Source: an uncultured Roseburia sp. (lineage in GTDB: Bacteria > Bacillota > Clostridia > Lachnospirales > Lachnospiraceae). From it: 42,942 nt of DNA. The stretch spans positions 1 to 42,942 of the forward strand of contig CANDCP010000023.1 of the NCBI GenBank assembly GCA_947383215.1, in the 5' to 3' direction. The notes beneath the pieces are model-generated. The model did no database searches, was not told where the DNA came from, and saw nothing but the letters and a program-made list of their open reading frames with translations. The stretch's first letter is position 1. Each line of letters starts with the position of its first letter. Of the stretch, positions 17,123 through 25,423 are shown piece by piece. The translations under genes and the position numbers were made by a program.

Positions 17123-17208
17123 GGAGAGTTGTCCGAGCGGTTTAAGGTGCGACACTCGAAATGTCGTGTACCCAAAAGGTACCGTGGGTTCGAATCCCAT
17201 GCTCTCCG
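17123..17208 (+). tRNA. tRNA-Ser (anticodon CGA)
   Basis: A cloverleaf can be folded by eye. The acceptor stem GGAGAGT (17123-17129) pairs with GCTCTCC (17201-17207, one G-U), with discriminator G17208. The anticodon stem CGACA/TGTCG encloses the loop CTCGAAA, so the anticodon is CGA, reading UCG. The long variable arm GTACC...GGTACC-type hairpin and GGTTCGAATCC T-arm are typical of class II serine tRNA. The 3' CCA is not encoded. Length 86 nt. Confidence 0.95.
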
Positions 17209-17232
17209 CTAACTAATATCCTATAATGTAAC

Positions 17233-17273
17233 AGAGCGGCCAAATCCCTCCTTTGGGGGAATTTGGCCGCTCT
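17233..17273 (-). terminator. Strong hairpin between tRNA-Ser and the metallophosphoesterase gene
   Basis: AGAGCGGCCAAAT (17233-17245) pairs perfectly with ATTTGGCCGCTCT (17261-17273), with further C/G pairing towards the loop. It serves as the 3' end of the minus-strand phosphoesterase unit and/or of the tRNA. Neither side has a long U-tract. Confidence 0.6.
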
Positions 17274-17308
17274 GCCGTCTCAAGCCGTCTGCCCGCACTT
17301 CCGTTTCT

Positions 17309-18424
17309 CTATTTTCTGATATGTACCACAACGTATTCGCAGTGCTTCCCGGTTCGCACCGGATATCCCCAGCCGGCCATCCCGGACGATACGATAACGT
17401 CCAGATTTCCAACCTGTCTCTGCCCATAATTTATCGTTCCCTTATCAAACAGCGACGTGATCAGCCCGACCGGCCAGATCTGCCCCGCGTGCGTGTGCCC
17501 GGAAAGCATCAGATCATACCCCGCCTTCTCATTTTCCTCAAACTCCCGCGGCTGATGATCCGCAAGGATATGGAAGCTATCCCGATCCGTATTTTCCAAA
17601 AGCGCGGATGACGGCCGCCTTGCGGCTTTAGACATCGCAGCGTCCGACCGGTCGCGTCTTCCGGTCAGCGTAAGCTCGTCCCCGAGCAGATACGTCTCAT
17701 CCTCCAAAACTACGACGCCTCCCTTTCCCGCCGCATCGAACAGCTCCTCGGGCGTAAAATCACAATTCGCAAAATATCTGCCCTTGTCGTGGTTTCCGCA
17801 GACATAATATACCCCAAACGAAGTCTTTGTCTGTCCGAGTACGCTAAACGCCTCCCTCACTTGGTCTAACGTCGTGCGCTCATCCACAATATCTCCGCCA
17901 AGAATCAGCGCGTCCGGCTCGTTTTCCTCTATCCTTGCGCAGTATTTTTCCAGCTGTTTTCTGTTCATCGTAGTCCCATAATGCAAATCAGACAAAAACG
18001 CAATCTGATACCCTTCTTCCCGAATCTCCTTGTCTGTCTCAACCGTGTAATCCGTCTGTATCACATAGCGCATATTCAGGTACCCGTACCCGAGAATTGC
18101 AAGCGTAACCGCGGCCGGAATTATCGACGCGCCGTATATCGCATTCCAGATTCGACTCTCTTTTTTCAACCGCTTTAAAAAGATAAACCGGACAAGTTCA
18201 ACGATAAGCGAAACGGCTGTAAAATACCAGACCACGACGGCCCAAAGCCCCCAGATATTGGCCGCCGGCAAAACGACGGCCGCCGCGGTAACAGCCGCGA
18301 TCCATTTTTGTGCCCTTGAATCTTTGTAGACGCCGAATACCCGCGCCGCCCTCTTTATTAAATGATACAGATAAACCGCAACCGGGATCGTAAGCGCCGC
18401 CGACGCCGCCATTAAAAAAATCAT
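17309..18424 (-). CDS. Membrane-anchored metallophosphoesterase (YkuE/YaeI-like)
   Basis: 371 residues. The N-terminal part has membrane segments at about 3-22, 42-80 and 105-121, followed by a calcineurin-like phosphoesterase domain. All metal-binding motifs are present: FLSDLHYG (about 149-156), LGGDIVDE (about 176-183), VCGNHDKG (about 208-215), ADHQP, and LSGHTHAGQIWP (about 312-323). Relatives are cell-surface or membrane phosphoesterases, some acting on UDP-diacylglucosamine-like or lipid substrates; the substrate here is unknown. The ATG overlaps the end of the upstream spermidine-synthase-like gene by 4 nt. Confidence 0.88.
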   Translation of the reverse strand: MIFLMAASAALTIPVAVYLYHLIKRAARVFGVYKDSRAQKWIAAVTAAAVVLPAANIWGLWAVVVWYFTAVSLIVELVRFIFLKRLKKESRIWNAIYGASIIPAAVTLAILGYGYLNMRYVIQTDYTVETDKEIREEGYQIAFLSDLHYGTTMNRKQLEKYCARIEENEPDALILGGDIVDERTTLDQVREAFSVLGQTKTSFGVYYVCGNHDKGRYFANCDFTPEELFDAAGKGGVVVLEDETYLLGDELTLTGRRDRSDAAMSKAARRPSSALLENTDRDSFHILADHQPREFEENEKAGYDLMLSGHTHAGQIWPVGLITSLFDKGTINYGQRQVGNLDVIVSSGMAGWGYPVRTGKHCEYVVVHIRK

Positions 18425-20022
18425 AGTTCTTTTAATAAACCTCCGAATCCTTCTCTTTTAAAAATATCTTTGTAATAGCTGACCTCGTCAAAAATCAACT
18501 CGTCGATCACCTGCATTCCAAGAAGCTCCACCGGCGCCTTGTCGTCTGTCATGCGGTAATCCTTCGCCTGATACGCTTCCATTTCCTCAAGAACCGTTTT
18601 CATCATCCCGGAAAGCCTTCTGTCGGAAATACGGGCTACGTTTTTCTCCATGGTCAAGCGCATATCGCCGGAATTTGAGGCGAACAGCTCCCTGTTCGTG
18701 GAGCCCGCCACATCCACGGTATAGACGGTATCAAAAACGCCGGAAATCGTATCCGCAAGATACTGATTGATATTTCCCTCCTGTCCTCCCCGCATATTCA
18801 TATTTACCACCATAACGCCGTTTTCCGTCAAGTGTCCTTCTACAAGCGTAAAAAATTCTTCGGAAGACATCTGAAACGGAATGGTGATATCCTGATAGGC
18901 ATCCACCATGATAACGTCATACTTTTTATCTACGGCATTTAAATACGCCCGCCCGTCATAAGTATAAACCTCTATATCTTTTGGAAGCTCAAAATATGTC
19001 TTCGCCAGCTTCGTAATTTTCTCATCAATCTCCACGCCCTCGATTTCCACATTCTTGAAATACCGCCTGCACTGCGCGGCGTATGTGCCGGTTCCCATGC
19101 CGAGAACCAAAACGCGCATAGGCTCCTTTTCCCCGGCATCCGCAAGATACGGCGCAGCCAGAGCATAATCGTAATACATCCCGGTTAAGCTTTGATCCTT
19201 TTTTAAAATAGACTGTACGCCAAAGAGAACATTGGTCGATAAAATTACGCTCGAATCGTCTTCCTTTACCTGCAAATAATTATAGACCGACTCACCCTCG
19301 TAGCACAGATCGCTCTCCCAGAACGCAAAGCTGTCGGATGATCCGGCAAGGCAAAAAGCGACAAACAGCGCCGTCCCGGTTACCGCCTTTTTGCCTGACA
19401 CTCCCGCGCTGACAAAATAAACCGCCGAGAGCAGCAGCAAAATTCCGGCAAAAATCAAAAACGTCACGGAGGTCCCTACCGCCGGAATTGTGACAAACGT
19501 CGGCAGAAACGTTCCGAGAATACTGCCAACCGTATTAAACGCGTTCAGCATCCCTACCGTCTTTCCGTTATCCGCAAGACTGTCCACGGTATATTTTACA
19601 AGCGACGGCGTAACGGTCCCTAACAGAAACAGCGGAAACACAAAAAGCGCCATACACGCCAAAAATGCCGCCCAGATCAAAAAATGATTGTTGACGGAAA
19701 AAATTAAAAGGGCGGAGATTCCTACGATTATATATTTTCCCACCGCGGGAATCGCCGCGATCCAGATTGCCGCAATTACAATTCTTGCGTACAGCCTGTC
19801 GGGATTCGGATTTTTATCCGCAGCTCTTCCGCCATAGATGTTTCCCAGCGCCATCGCAATCATAATCGTCCCTATGATAATTGTCCAGACAATCTGCGAC
19901 GAACTAAAATACGGCGCAAGGAGCCTGCTCGCCCCCAGTTCCACCGCCATAACTGACATGCCGGCAAAAAATTCGGTGAGATATAAGTACGCTTTGTTTT
20001 GTAAAATTCTTTTTTCTCTCAT
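18421..20022 (-). CDS. Membrane-fused spermidine-synthase-like methyltransferase-fold protein
   Basis: 533 residues. An N-terminal region of about seven membrane segments (roughly 12-225) has an MFS-like GNIYGGRAADKNPNPDRLYAR loop. It precedes a class I S-adenosyl/polyamine-synthase fold: VLVLGMGTGTYAAQCRRYF (about 295-313), EIEGVEIDEKI, YDGRAYL, YDVIMVDAYQD (about 363-373). The last motif keeps the aspartates used by aminopropyltransferases. Fusions of this sort are widespread and annotated as spermidine synthase-like; genuine polyamine synthesis is unproven because no speD or speB is nearby. It is translationally coupled to the phosphoesterase downstream. Confidence 0.82.
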   Translation of the reverse strand: MREKRILQNKAYLYLTEFFAGMSVMAVELGASRLLAPYFSSSQIVWTIIIGTIMIAMALGNIYGGRAADKNPNPDRLYARIVIAAIWIAAIPAVGKYIIVGISALLIFSVNNHFLIWAAFLACMALFVFPLFLLGTVTPSLVKYTVDSLADNGKTVGMLNAFNTVGSILGTFLPTFVTIPAVGTSVTFLIFAGILLLLSAVYFVSAGVSGKKAVTGTALFVAFCLAGSSDSFAFWESDLCYEGESVYNYLQVKEDDSSVILSTNVLFGVQSILKKDQSLTGMYYDYALAAPYLADAGEKEPMRVLVLGMGTGTYAAQCRRYFKNVEIEGVEIDEKITKLAKTYFELPKDIEVYTYDGRAYLNAVDKKYDVIMVDAYQDITIPFQMSSEEFFTLVEGHLTENGVMVVNMNMRGGQEGNINQYLADTISGVFDTVYTVDVAGSTNRELFASNSGDMRLTMEKNVARISDRRLSGMMKTVLEEMEAYQAKDYRMTDDKAPVELLGMQVIDELIFDEVSYYKDIFKREGFGGLLKEL

Positions 20023-20196
20023 ACCATTTTCCTCTCAAACATTCCGGTTTCCCTGATTTTTATTCTTTAGTATGACAGAGACCGTTTCCGATTGTCAAGT
20101 CGCGCCTTCTCAAATCCGCGCAAAGTTATAAAACGATGCGTTCCGGTATATACTGAAACAGAAACACATTCCCATTTTTCAAACAAGAGGTATCAT

Positions 20197-20763
20197 ATGA
20201 CGGAAAAAACCATCCGCAATTTCAGCGCCTTCGGCGTCGTATTTACATTTGTACTCGGGACCCTTCTGCACTTTGTCTACGACTGGTTTCCCTCCCCTCT
20301 GTCCCGCGTCGTCGGCGCCTTCAACGAAAGCACATGGGAGCATCTTAAGCTTCTGGTTTTCCCCATGCTTCTCTTCACAATCGTCGAATACATCGGATAC
20401 GGCAGAGAAATCTGCGGTTTTTTCCCGATTAAAATTTTCTCCGTTCTGCTTGGAATGTTCGTAATCGTCGCGTCTTTTTACACTTACACGGGCGTCGTCG
20501 GCTCCAATTACCTGATCTGCGATATCGCCGTTTTCCTGCTCGGCATCCTTGCTTCTTATTGGTTCGCATATGAAAAGCTTAAGAAAAATCTTCTGCTTGC
20601 CAACGAGTTTTCCTGTACGTTAAAAAAGCCGGACGGCTTCTTTTCACATCCGGCTGTTTCTTTCTTGTCGTTTTTGCTTTTGGTTTCACTGATTGTCTGC
20701 TTCATTTATTTTAGTTACCACGCCCCGAATCTTCCGCTGTTTATGCCTCCTGAAGGACACTGA
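20197..20763 (+). CDS. DUF6512 family membrane protein
   Basis: 188 residues from the ATG at 20197, which has AGAGGT at good spacing; an upstream in-frame ATG at 20092 adds a non-homologous tail. There are six hydrophobic segments, with conserved polar residues early (LLHFVYDWFP, about 24-33; GAFNESTWEHLKLLVFP, about 43-59) resembling the family's signature. Function unknown. The gene stands alone on the plus strand and converges on the Rad50-like gene with a gap of 2 nt. Confidence 0.75.
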   Translation: MTEKTIRNFSAFGVVFTFVLGTLLHFVYDWFPSPLSRVVGAFNESTWEHLKLLVFPMLLFTIVEYIGYGREICGFFPIKIFSVLLGMFVIVASFYTYTGVVGSNYLICDIAVFLLGILASYWFAYEKLKKNLLLANEFSCTLKKPDGFFSHPAVSFLSFLLLVSLIVCFIYFSYHAPNLPLFMPPEGH

Positions 20764-20765
20764 AA

Positions 20766-23204
20766 TTATTCTGCGCGGCTGGAATGGCAGACCAGATACA
20801 ACACCTGGTATTCCTCTCCCAGCCTGTGCAAAAGCCTTTTCACATTGTCTACCCTTGTATCGTCGAGATTGACGAACGGATCGTCCAGTATCACAAACGG
20901 CTTCTCCTCCTCAAATAACGCCTCTACGAGCGCAAGACGAATACAAATTCCGACGAAATCCCTGTTTCCTACGCTAAAATACTCGCTGCCCCTCAGCGAA
21001 GCGCCCGCTTCTACCTGCGCGTTTAGCTGCACGTCAAGCTGAATGCGTTCTCCCAACGCGCCGCTTATCATGGATGCGTACTTGTGAAATCCCCGATGCA
21101 TCGTCCCCATATAGTGAGTGGAAAAGCTCTCCTTCGCCTCTTTCAGATACTGCATCGTATACTCCAAAATTCTTGCCCTGTACTCTGCCTGCGCAAGCTC
21201 CTCCTTCAGCCCCTCAAACTCCTCCTCCATATCCGGCTGTTTATCCGCGACAACGCTCATGGCGTCCCTGTCCTTGCGGTAAGAGTTTATCTTCCGGTTA
21301 ACCGCTTCTATCTTCTCTTCCCACTGCTTCTCCTGCCGCTGCAGCTCTTCCAGATCCCATTCTCCCGACGGCTTTTCGCCCTTTTCATTTAAATTCAAAT
21401 CCGGATTGCTCTTTTTAAACGCCAGAGTTTTTTCCCTGCTCTCCTCCAGCTCTGCCGTCAGACGCAGATACTCTTTTCGATCCTCCGTCAGCGCTTCGCA
21501 GGCCACGCGAAAATCTTCGGAGAGAAGATATTTTTCATTGACCGAAGCAAAAAACTCTTTCAGTGAAGCCTTAAGCGCCCCGGCGCGCTCTTCAAGCGCC
21601 TCTCTCTCCTCCCCGCGCTCGCTCTCCCTCTCCAAAAGCGCCCGGTATTCCTCCGCCTTCGCCTTTATCTCCAACAGCGTCTGCACCGGACTCTCGGACG
21701 CGTCCGAAAGCTCAAACTGGCCGACAAAGGCTTCATAATGCTCCAGCATCTTTTGATACTCTTCATCCACTTTCTCAAGCTGCCCTTCCAGCTCGCTTAC
21801 CTCCTGTGAAATTACGGCGCCATCCTCCCCGCGTTTCTCTTCCGGCTCCGTCTCCCCGACAGATAACTTCGGCTTTCTCGTCGCCGCAGCCACAATCAGA
21901 AACACTGCGAGCGCACATCCGGCAATCCCGGCGATCTTATTTAGGAAAAACAGTGCAACGCCTCCGGCCAGAACGAGAATCCCAAGCGAAAGCAACACTT
22001 TCTGAAACAGCAGCGCTTTTTCCTTCGAAGCATTTACGGCCGCCTGCAGCTGCTCGTTTTTCCGTTCTCTCTCCTGCTCTGCCCGCGCCCTCTCCTGCTC
22101 CCTGTGCGCTCTCAGCGTACTCAGGCTGGCGGTAATGCGGATTTTTTCGTTCCGAATATCCTCGGCCGCCCGGCTCTCTCCCAGATACATTTCAATCTGC
22201 GGATTCTCCGGACATCCCTTCGCAAAAAACAGGCGCAATTCTTCCAGACGTTCTCTCTCCTCCCCGCTCAAACAGGCCGCCTCCCTCTCTTTCAGGAGAC
22301 CGTCCAAAGCTCTTTGCTCGTCTTCCATCGCCCGAATCCGCTCGTCTCCCGGAAGTCCCCCGGAAAAAATCATGTCATACTTCTTTTTCTTCTCCGTAAT
22401 TTCCGCTTCCTGGTCTTTTAAGATGCGATAACTCTCCAGCTTCGCCGTCAGCTCCTTCATATTCCCGGCCTTCACAATGGCCTCTCTGACGCTTTCCCGG
22501 CTCGCCTCGAGCGCTCTTTTCTGCTCCTTTTGCTCCGCAATCTGCTCCTCATACAGCCGCATTCCGTTATATTTATTTTTGCACTCTTCAATCTCCTCTT
22601 CCTTGGCGCTTATCTTTTCCTTCAGCAGCGCGATCTTTCCCCTGCCCCCGGTTTTTTTGTACTCGCGCAAGCGTTCCTCCAGCTTTGCATACGCCTTCTC
22701 AAAATTGTTAATATCGTTTCCGTTTTCAAGCAAATTTGAAAGTTTCGCGTTTATGCTGTCCGTCATCGAAACAGTAATTGCATTCTGCGGAATATAGGTG
22801 CTCCTCGCATAGGAGGCCGCGTCGATACGAAAAATCTCTTCTCCGATATTTTCCGTGTAATCGGCGCTTGGCAGCCCCGTTTTCCTGTCATAAAGCGCAA
22901 AAACGTCTTCCTTATCTTTTTTTCCAAAGTACCGCTGCAGCCTGTACTCTTTTTCCCCCACGGTAAATTCAATGCTTCCGCCGAAGTTCCCGCCCTGCCA
23001 TGGAAAATATTTCTTCCGCTCATTCTCAGCGGTCTTTTTTCTCGGAGCATACTCCATCCCGTAAAACATCGCCTTGATAAATACGGCGAACGTCGTCTTT
23101 CCCCATCCGTTATCCCGGCAGACGGTATTGAGGCCTTCCTCAAATTCATACGAAAAATCATGGAGCGTGCCAAAGTTTTCAATGTAACATCTTTTCAGCT
23201 TCAT
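20766..23204 (-). CDS. Rad50/SbcC-like ATPase of the YhaN type
   Basis: 812 residues. The N-terminal half of the ABC ATPase has Walker A DNGWGKTTFAVFIKAMFYG (about 32-50). Two long charged coiled coils (about 165-390 and 455-700) follow, and the C-terminal half carries the signature region VGNRDFVGICIRLALVEALF and Walker B FVILDDPFVNLDD (about 765-777). Instead of a CxxC zinc hook, the apex between the coils holds two hydrophobic segments (about 396-412 and 415-434), suggesting membrane insertion as reported for YhaN-type proteins. It starts 1 nt after the stop of its nuclease partner, whose last codons supply the GAGGAG ribosome site. A role in DNA end processing is inferred from the family. 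Confidence 0.85.
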   Translation of the reverse strand: MKLKRCYIENFGTLHDFSYEFEEGLNTVCRDNGWGKTTFAVFIKAMFYGMEYAPRKKTAENERKKYFPWQGGNFGGSIEFTVGEKEYRLQRYFGKKDKEDVFALYDRKTGLPSADYTENIGEEIFRIDAASYARSTYIPQNAITVSMTDSINAKLSNLLENGNDINNFEKAYAKLEERLREYKKTGGRGKIALLKEKISAKEEEIEECKNKYNGMRLYEEQIAEQKEQKRALEASRESVREAIVKAGNMKELTAKLESYRILKDQEAEITEKKKKYDMIFSGGLPGDERIRAMEDEQRALDGLLKEREAACLSGEERERLEELRLFFAKGCPENPQIEMYLGESRAAEDIRNEKIRITASLSTLRAHREQERARAEQERERKNEQLQAAVNASKEKALLFQKVLLSLGILVLAGGVALFFLNKIAGIAGCALAVFLIVAAATRKPKLSVGETEPEEKRGEDGAVISQEVSELEGQLEKVDEEYQKMLEHYEAFVGQFELSDASESPVQTLLEIKAKAEEYRALLERESERGEEREALEERAGALKASLKEFFASVNEKYLLSEDFRVACEALTEDRKEYLRLTAELEESREKTLAFKKSNPDLNLNEKGEKPSGEWDLEELQRQEKQWEEKIEAVNRKINSYRKDRDAMSVVADKQPDMEEEFEGLKEELAQAEYRARILEYTMQYLKEAKESFSTHYMGTMHRGFHKYASMISGALGERIQLDVQLNAQVEAGASLRGSEYFSVGNRDFVGICIRLALVEALFEEEKPFVILDDPFVNLDDTRVDNVKRLLHRLGEEYQVLYLVCHSSRAE

Positions 23205-23205
23205 C

Positions 23206-24282
23206 TTATATCTCCTCCCCCGAAAGCGCCCGTATTCCGGTCAGAATCACATCGTCCTTTTCCTTCTGGGAAAGCTCGGCTTTCTCTAAAAGCCGGATAA
23301 ATTCGCCCTTTAACGACTCGTCCAGCCGATATTCCTCATAATTAACCGCAAGCCTTGTCTTGTTCACAATTTTGACGAAATAAAATCTCTCCTGATATTT
23401 TTTCAAAAGATAGCCGCTGTCACACTCGATATCCATGTCGACTTCCCCGCACAAAACAATTTTTACCAGACTGCTCTCTGCAATCTGACTTGTCTCACGA
23501 TCAATCCGCCTCGCAATTTCGCCGGTCATCCGGCATCCGGAAATATCGACCGCCGCCTCATAAAGCGTTCGTCCGCTCCACGGAACAAACGTGTGCTTCA
23601 CCTGACGCCCCTCGATTTCCAACAGCACAAATCCCTTCTCCCCGCATTCGTCGAAGCCCCTTCCCTCCAGACACCCGCAATAGCAATAATTTCCCCGGTT
23701 GTCTAATTTCTGATATTTATATTGATGGATATGCCCCAACGCCAGATAGTCGATATATTTGTTTTGAAGCGCGCGGATATGAATGGTCTCCGCCTGATTT
23801 TTAACCTCGTACGAAGCTTCCTGTCCGTGCAGCATGACAATATTGACGTCATCCTGTTTTAGCACCAGGGAATCGTAAATATTTTTTGAATTTTCAGGCG
23901 TCAGTTCCACTCCCGTAACCGCCACATTTCCGTAGGAAAACTTTGTCCAGGTATCCGAAAATACTTTCAGGTTCGCCGGCACCTCATCCAGGCCGACGAG
24001 AAACGAATCCTTTTCGTGGTTGCCTTTCAAATACAGAAAATCGATCTGCGGATGGCTTCTTATCTGGTCCTCCACCATCCTTGCCGCCGTCTTTGTTATG
24101 TATGTGCCGTCAAACAAATCTCCCGCGATTAAGATCCCCCGCACGCCATGATCCGACGCGTAGCTTACCAATCTCTCAAATGTCAAAAGAAGCTCTCGTT
24201 TTCGTTCTCTCGCCTGTTCTCTGCTCAGGTTTGATTCCATCTTAGAATCGAGGTGCAAATCCGAACAATGTATCAATTTCAT
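23206..24282 (-). CDS. Mre11/SbcD-like exonuclease (YhaO type)
   Basis: 358 residues. Metallophosphoesterase core with all Mre11 motifs near the N-terminus: IHCSDLHLDSKM (about 4-15), ILIAGDLFDGTY (about 51-62), FLYLKGNHEKDS (about 83-94), VMLHGQE (about 149-155), YLALGHIHQYK (about 179-189). It is expected to bind two Mn2+ ions and to cut DNA in an ATP-regulated complex with the Rad50-like protein encoded immediately downstream. The C-terminal portion (about 240-358) is a capping/ATPase-binding region. It has its own promoter and an AGGAAGC ribosome site. Confidence 0.88.
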   Translation of the reverse strand: MKLIHCSDLHLDSKMESNLSREQARERKRELLLTFERLVSYASDHGVRGILIAGDLFDGTYITKTAARMVEDQIRSHPQIDFLYLKGNHEKDSFLVGLDEVPANLKVFSDTWTKFSYGNVAVTGVELTPENSKNIYDSLVLKQDDVNIVMLHGQEASYEVKNQAETIHIRALQNKYIDYLALGHIHQYKYQKLDNRGNYCYCGCLEGRGFDECGEKGFVLLEIEGRQVKHTFVPWSGRTLYEAAVDISGCRMTGEIARRIDRETSQIAESSLVKIVLCGEVDMDIECDSGYLLKKYQERFYFVKIVNKTRLAVNYEEYRLDESLKGEFIRLLEKAELSQKEKDDVILTGIRALSGEEI

Positions 24283-24329
24283 ATCTCTGGCTTCCTTTCT
24301 GTCTATTCATTTCTATCTGTTATAAAAGT

Positions 24330-24358
24330 TATATAAGGGGAAAATTCCATTTTGTCAA
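24330..24358 (-). promoter_or_regulatory. Sigma-A promoter of the SbcD/SbcC-like pair
   Basis: On the minus strand, TTGACA (24353-24358), 17-nt spacer, TATATA (24330-24335), about 48 nt before the start codon at 24282. Confidence 0.75.
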
Positions 24359-24446
24359 ATTCACGTAAGAAACGGATCAAAGAATTTTGCGCTGACCGCA
24401 AACTAGATAACGCGCCTGAACAGACGCTGTCAAAACAAATTATTGA

Positions 24447-24712
24447 AATCCGGGCATTTTGCTTCGAATCCTGACCACAAACGTTACCGCTGCAGTTAAC
24501 TCAGCCCAGGCGCCCTCACGGCACACAGGAGGTTCTACTTAGGGCTGCTTCATTCCTGACCTGACCCGGTTCATAAATTCCTGTTGCGTAAGACCCAGAC
24601 GTCAACGCCACTTACAGCGGGCAGCTTCACAATCAAAAATCCTCGGCAAAATATCACCCCAGCTATAGCGGATTGCTGGTTCAAGGTACCGCTGCCACCC
24701 CGGCTGCCCGGA
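24447..24712 (-). ncRNA. ffs: Signal recognition particle RNA, large Bacillus/Clostridium type
   Basis: The minus strand reads GGGTCAGGTCAGGAATGAAGC near the 3' half (plus about 24545-24575), the conserved apical loop and internal loop of helix 8 that bind Ffh. Upstream are the characteristic GGCAGCGGTACCTTGAACC and GCTGGGGTGATA stretches. The ends pair: TCCGGGCA near 24705 with TGCCCGGA at 24449-24456, closing a roughly 263-nt RNA with an Alu-type half. With Ffh it targets nascent membrane proteins. Boundaries are estimated from the promoter and terminal helix and may be off by a few bases. Confidence 0.93.
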
Positions 24713-24718
24713 GATTTT

Positions 24719-24747
24719 AGTATAACGTTTTTCGCACGGTTTGTCAA
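24719..24747 (-). promoter_or_regulatory. Promoter of SRP RNA overlapping the tadA stop codon
   Basis: On the minus strand, TTGACA (24742-24747), exactly 17 nt, TATACT (24719-24724), with the RNA beginning about 7 nt further on. The TGA in the middle of the -35 hexamer is the stop codon of tadA (24744-24746), so one hexamer serves both purposes. Confidence 0.85.
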
Positions 24748-25229
24748 TGAATGCCGCCGTTTTTTTCCCGTTTTTTCTTCTCCCGCAGCTCTCTGAAAAA
24801 ATCGCTCAGCATCTTCGAACATTCTTTTTCCATAACCCCCCGCTCAATCTCCACCTGATGATTAAACTCTGCCATCTGAAGCAAGTTTAACACGGAACCC
24901 GCGCACCCCGCTTTCGGATTCATGCTCGCAATGACTACCTTTTGAAGCCTCGACTGTACGATCGCCCCCGCGCACATCTGGCACGGCTCGAGCGTAACGT
25001 ACAAAACGCAGTCTTCCAGACGCCAGTCCCCGGTCTTTTTACACGCCTTTTTTATCGCGGAGAGCTCCGCGTGGGAAAGCGTATTCTTGTCCGTATTCCG
25101 ACGGTTATAGCCTCTTGCGATAATCTTATGTTCCCGCACGATCACACAGCCGATAGGGACCTCGCAAAGCGCTTCCGCCTTTTTTGCCTCCCGCATAGCC
25201 GCACGCATAAATTTTATATTCTCATCCAT
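24744..25229 (-). CDS. tadA: tRNA-specific adenosine deaminase
   Basis: 161 residues from the ATG at 25229 (MDENIKFMRAAM), which fits the family's N-terminus; a longer frame from 25301 adds unrelated residues. The cytidine-deaminase-fold active site is complete: SHAELSAI (His53, Glu55) and EPCQMCAGA (Cys83, Cys86) bind catalytic zinc, and VPIGCVIV lies upstream. It converts the wobble adenosine of tRNA-Arg(ACG) to inosine. As in B. subtilis it is directly followed by the SRP RNA gene, but not by dnaX. Confidence 0.95.
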   Translation of the reverse strand: MDENIKFMRAAMREAKKAEALCEVPIGCVIVREHKIIARGYNRRNTDKNTLSHAELSAIKKACKKTGDWRLEDCVLYVTLEPCQMCAGAIVQSRLQKVVIASMNPKAGCAGSVLNLLQMAEFNHQVEIERGVMEKECSKMLSDFFRELREKKKREKNGGIH

Positions 25230-25423
25230 GTTACCGCCCCCGCCATATTCTTTTTCGTCCAACGCCAAACACATCTTATCCCGTTCTTCTCCCCGTGTCA
25301 ACGCAGCATATCATTTTCAGACTTTTATTTGCCTGAGAAATATGGTACGATATGGCTGGCGCAACTGCGCCCGGGCGCGCACGCGCGCTTTTTATCCCGC
25401 AAAGTCTGTCTATGAGGTATTTT

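Noticed and set aside
17123-17273. tRNA-Ser as an integration site (att) for an island
   Set aside because: No integrase, no repeat of the tRNA 3' end downstream, and the neighbours look like core genes.
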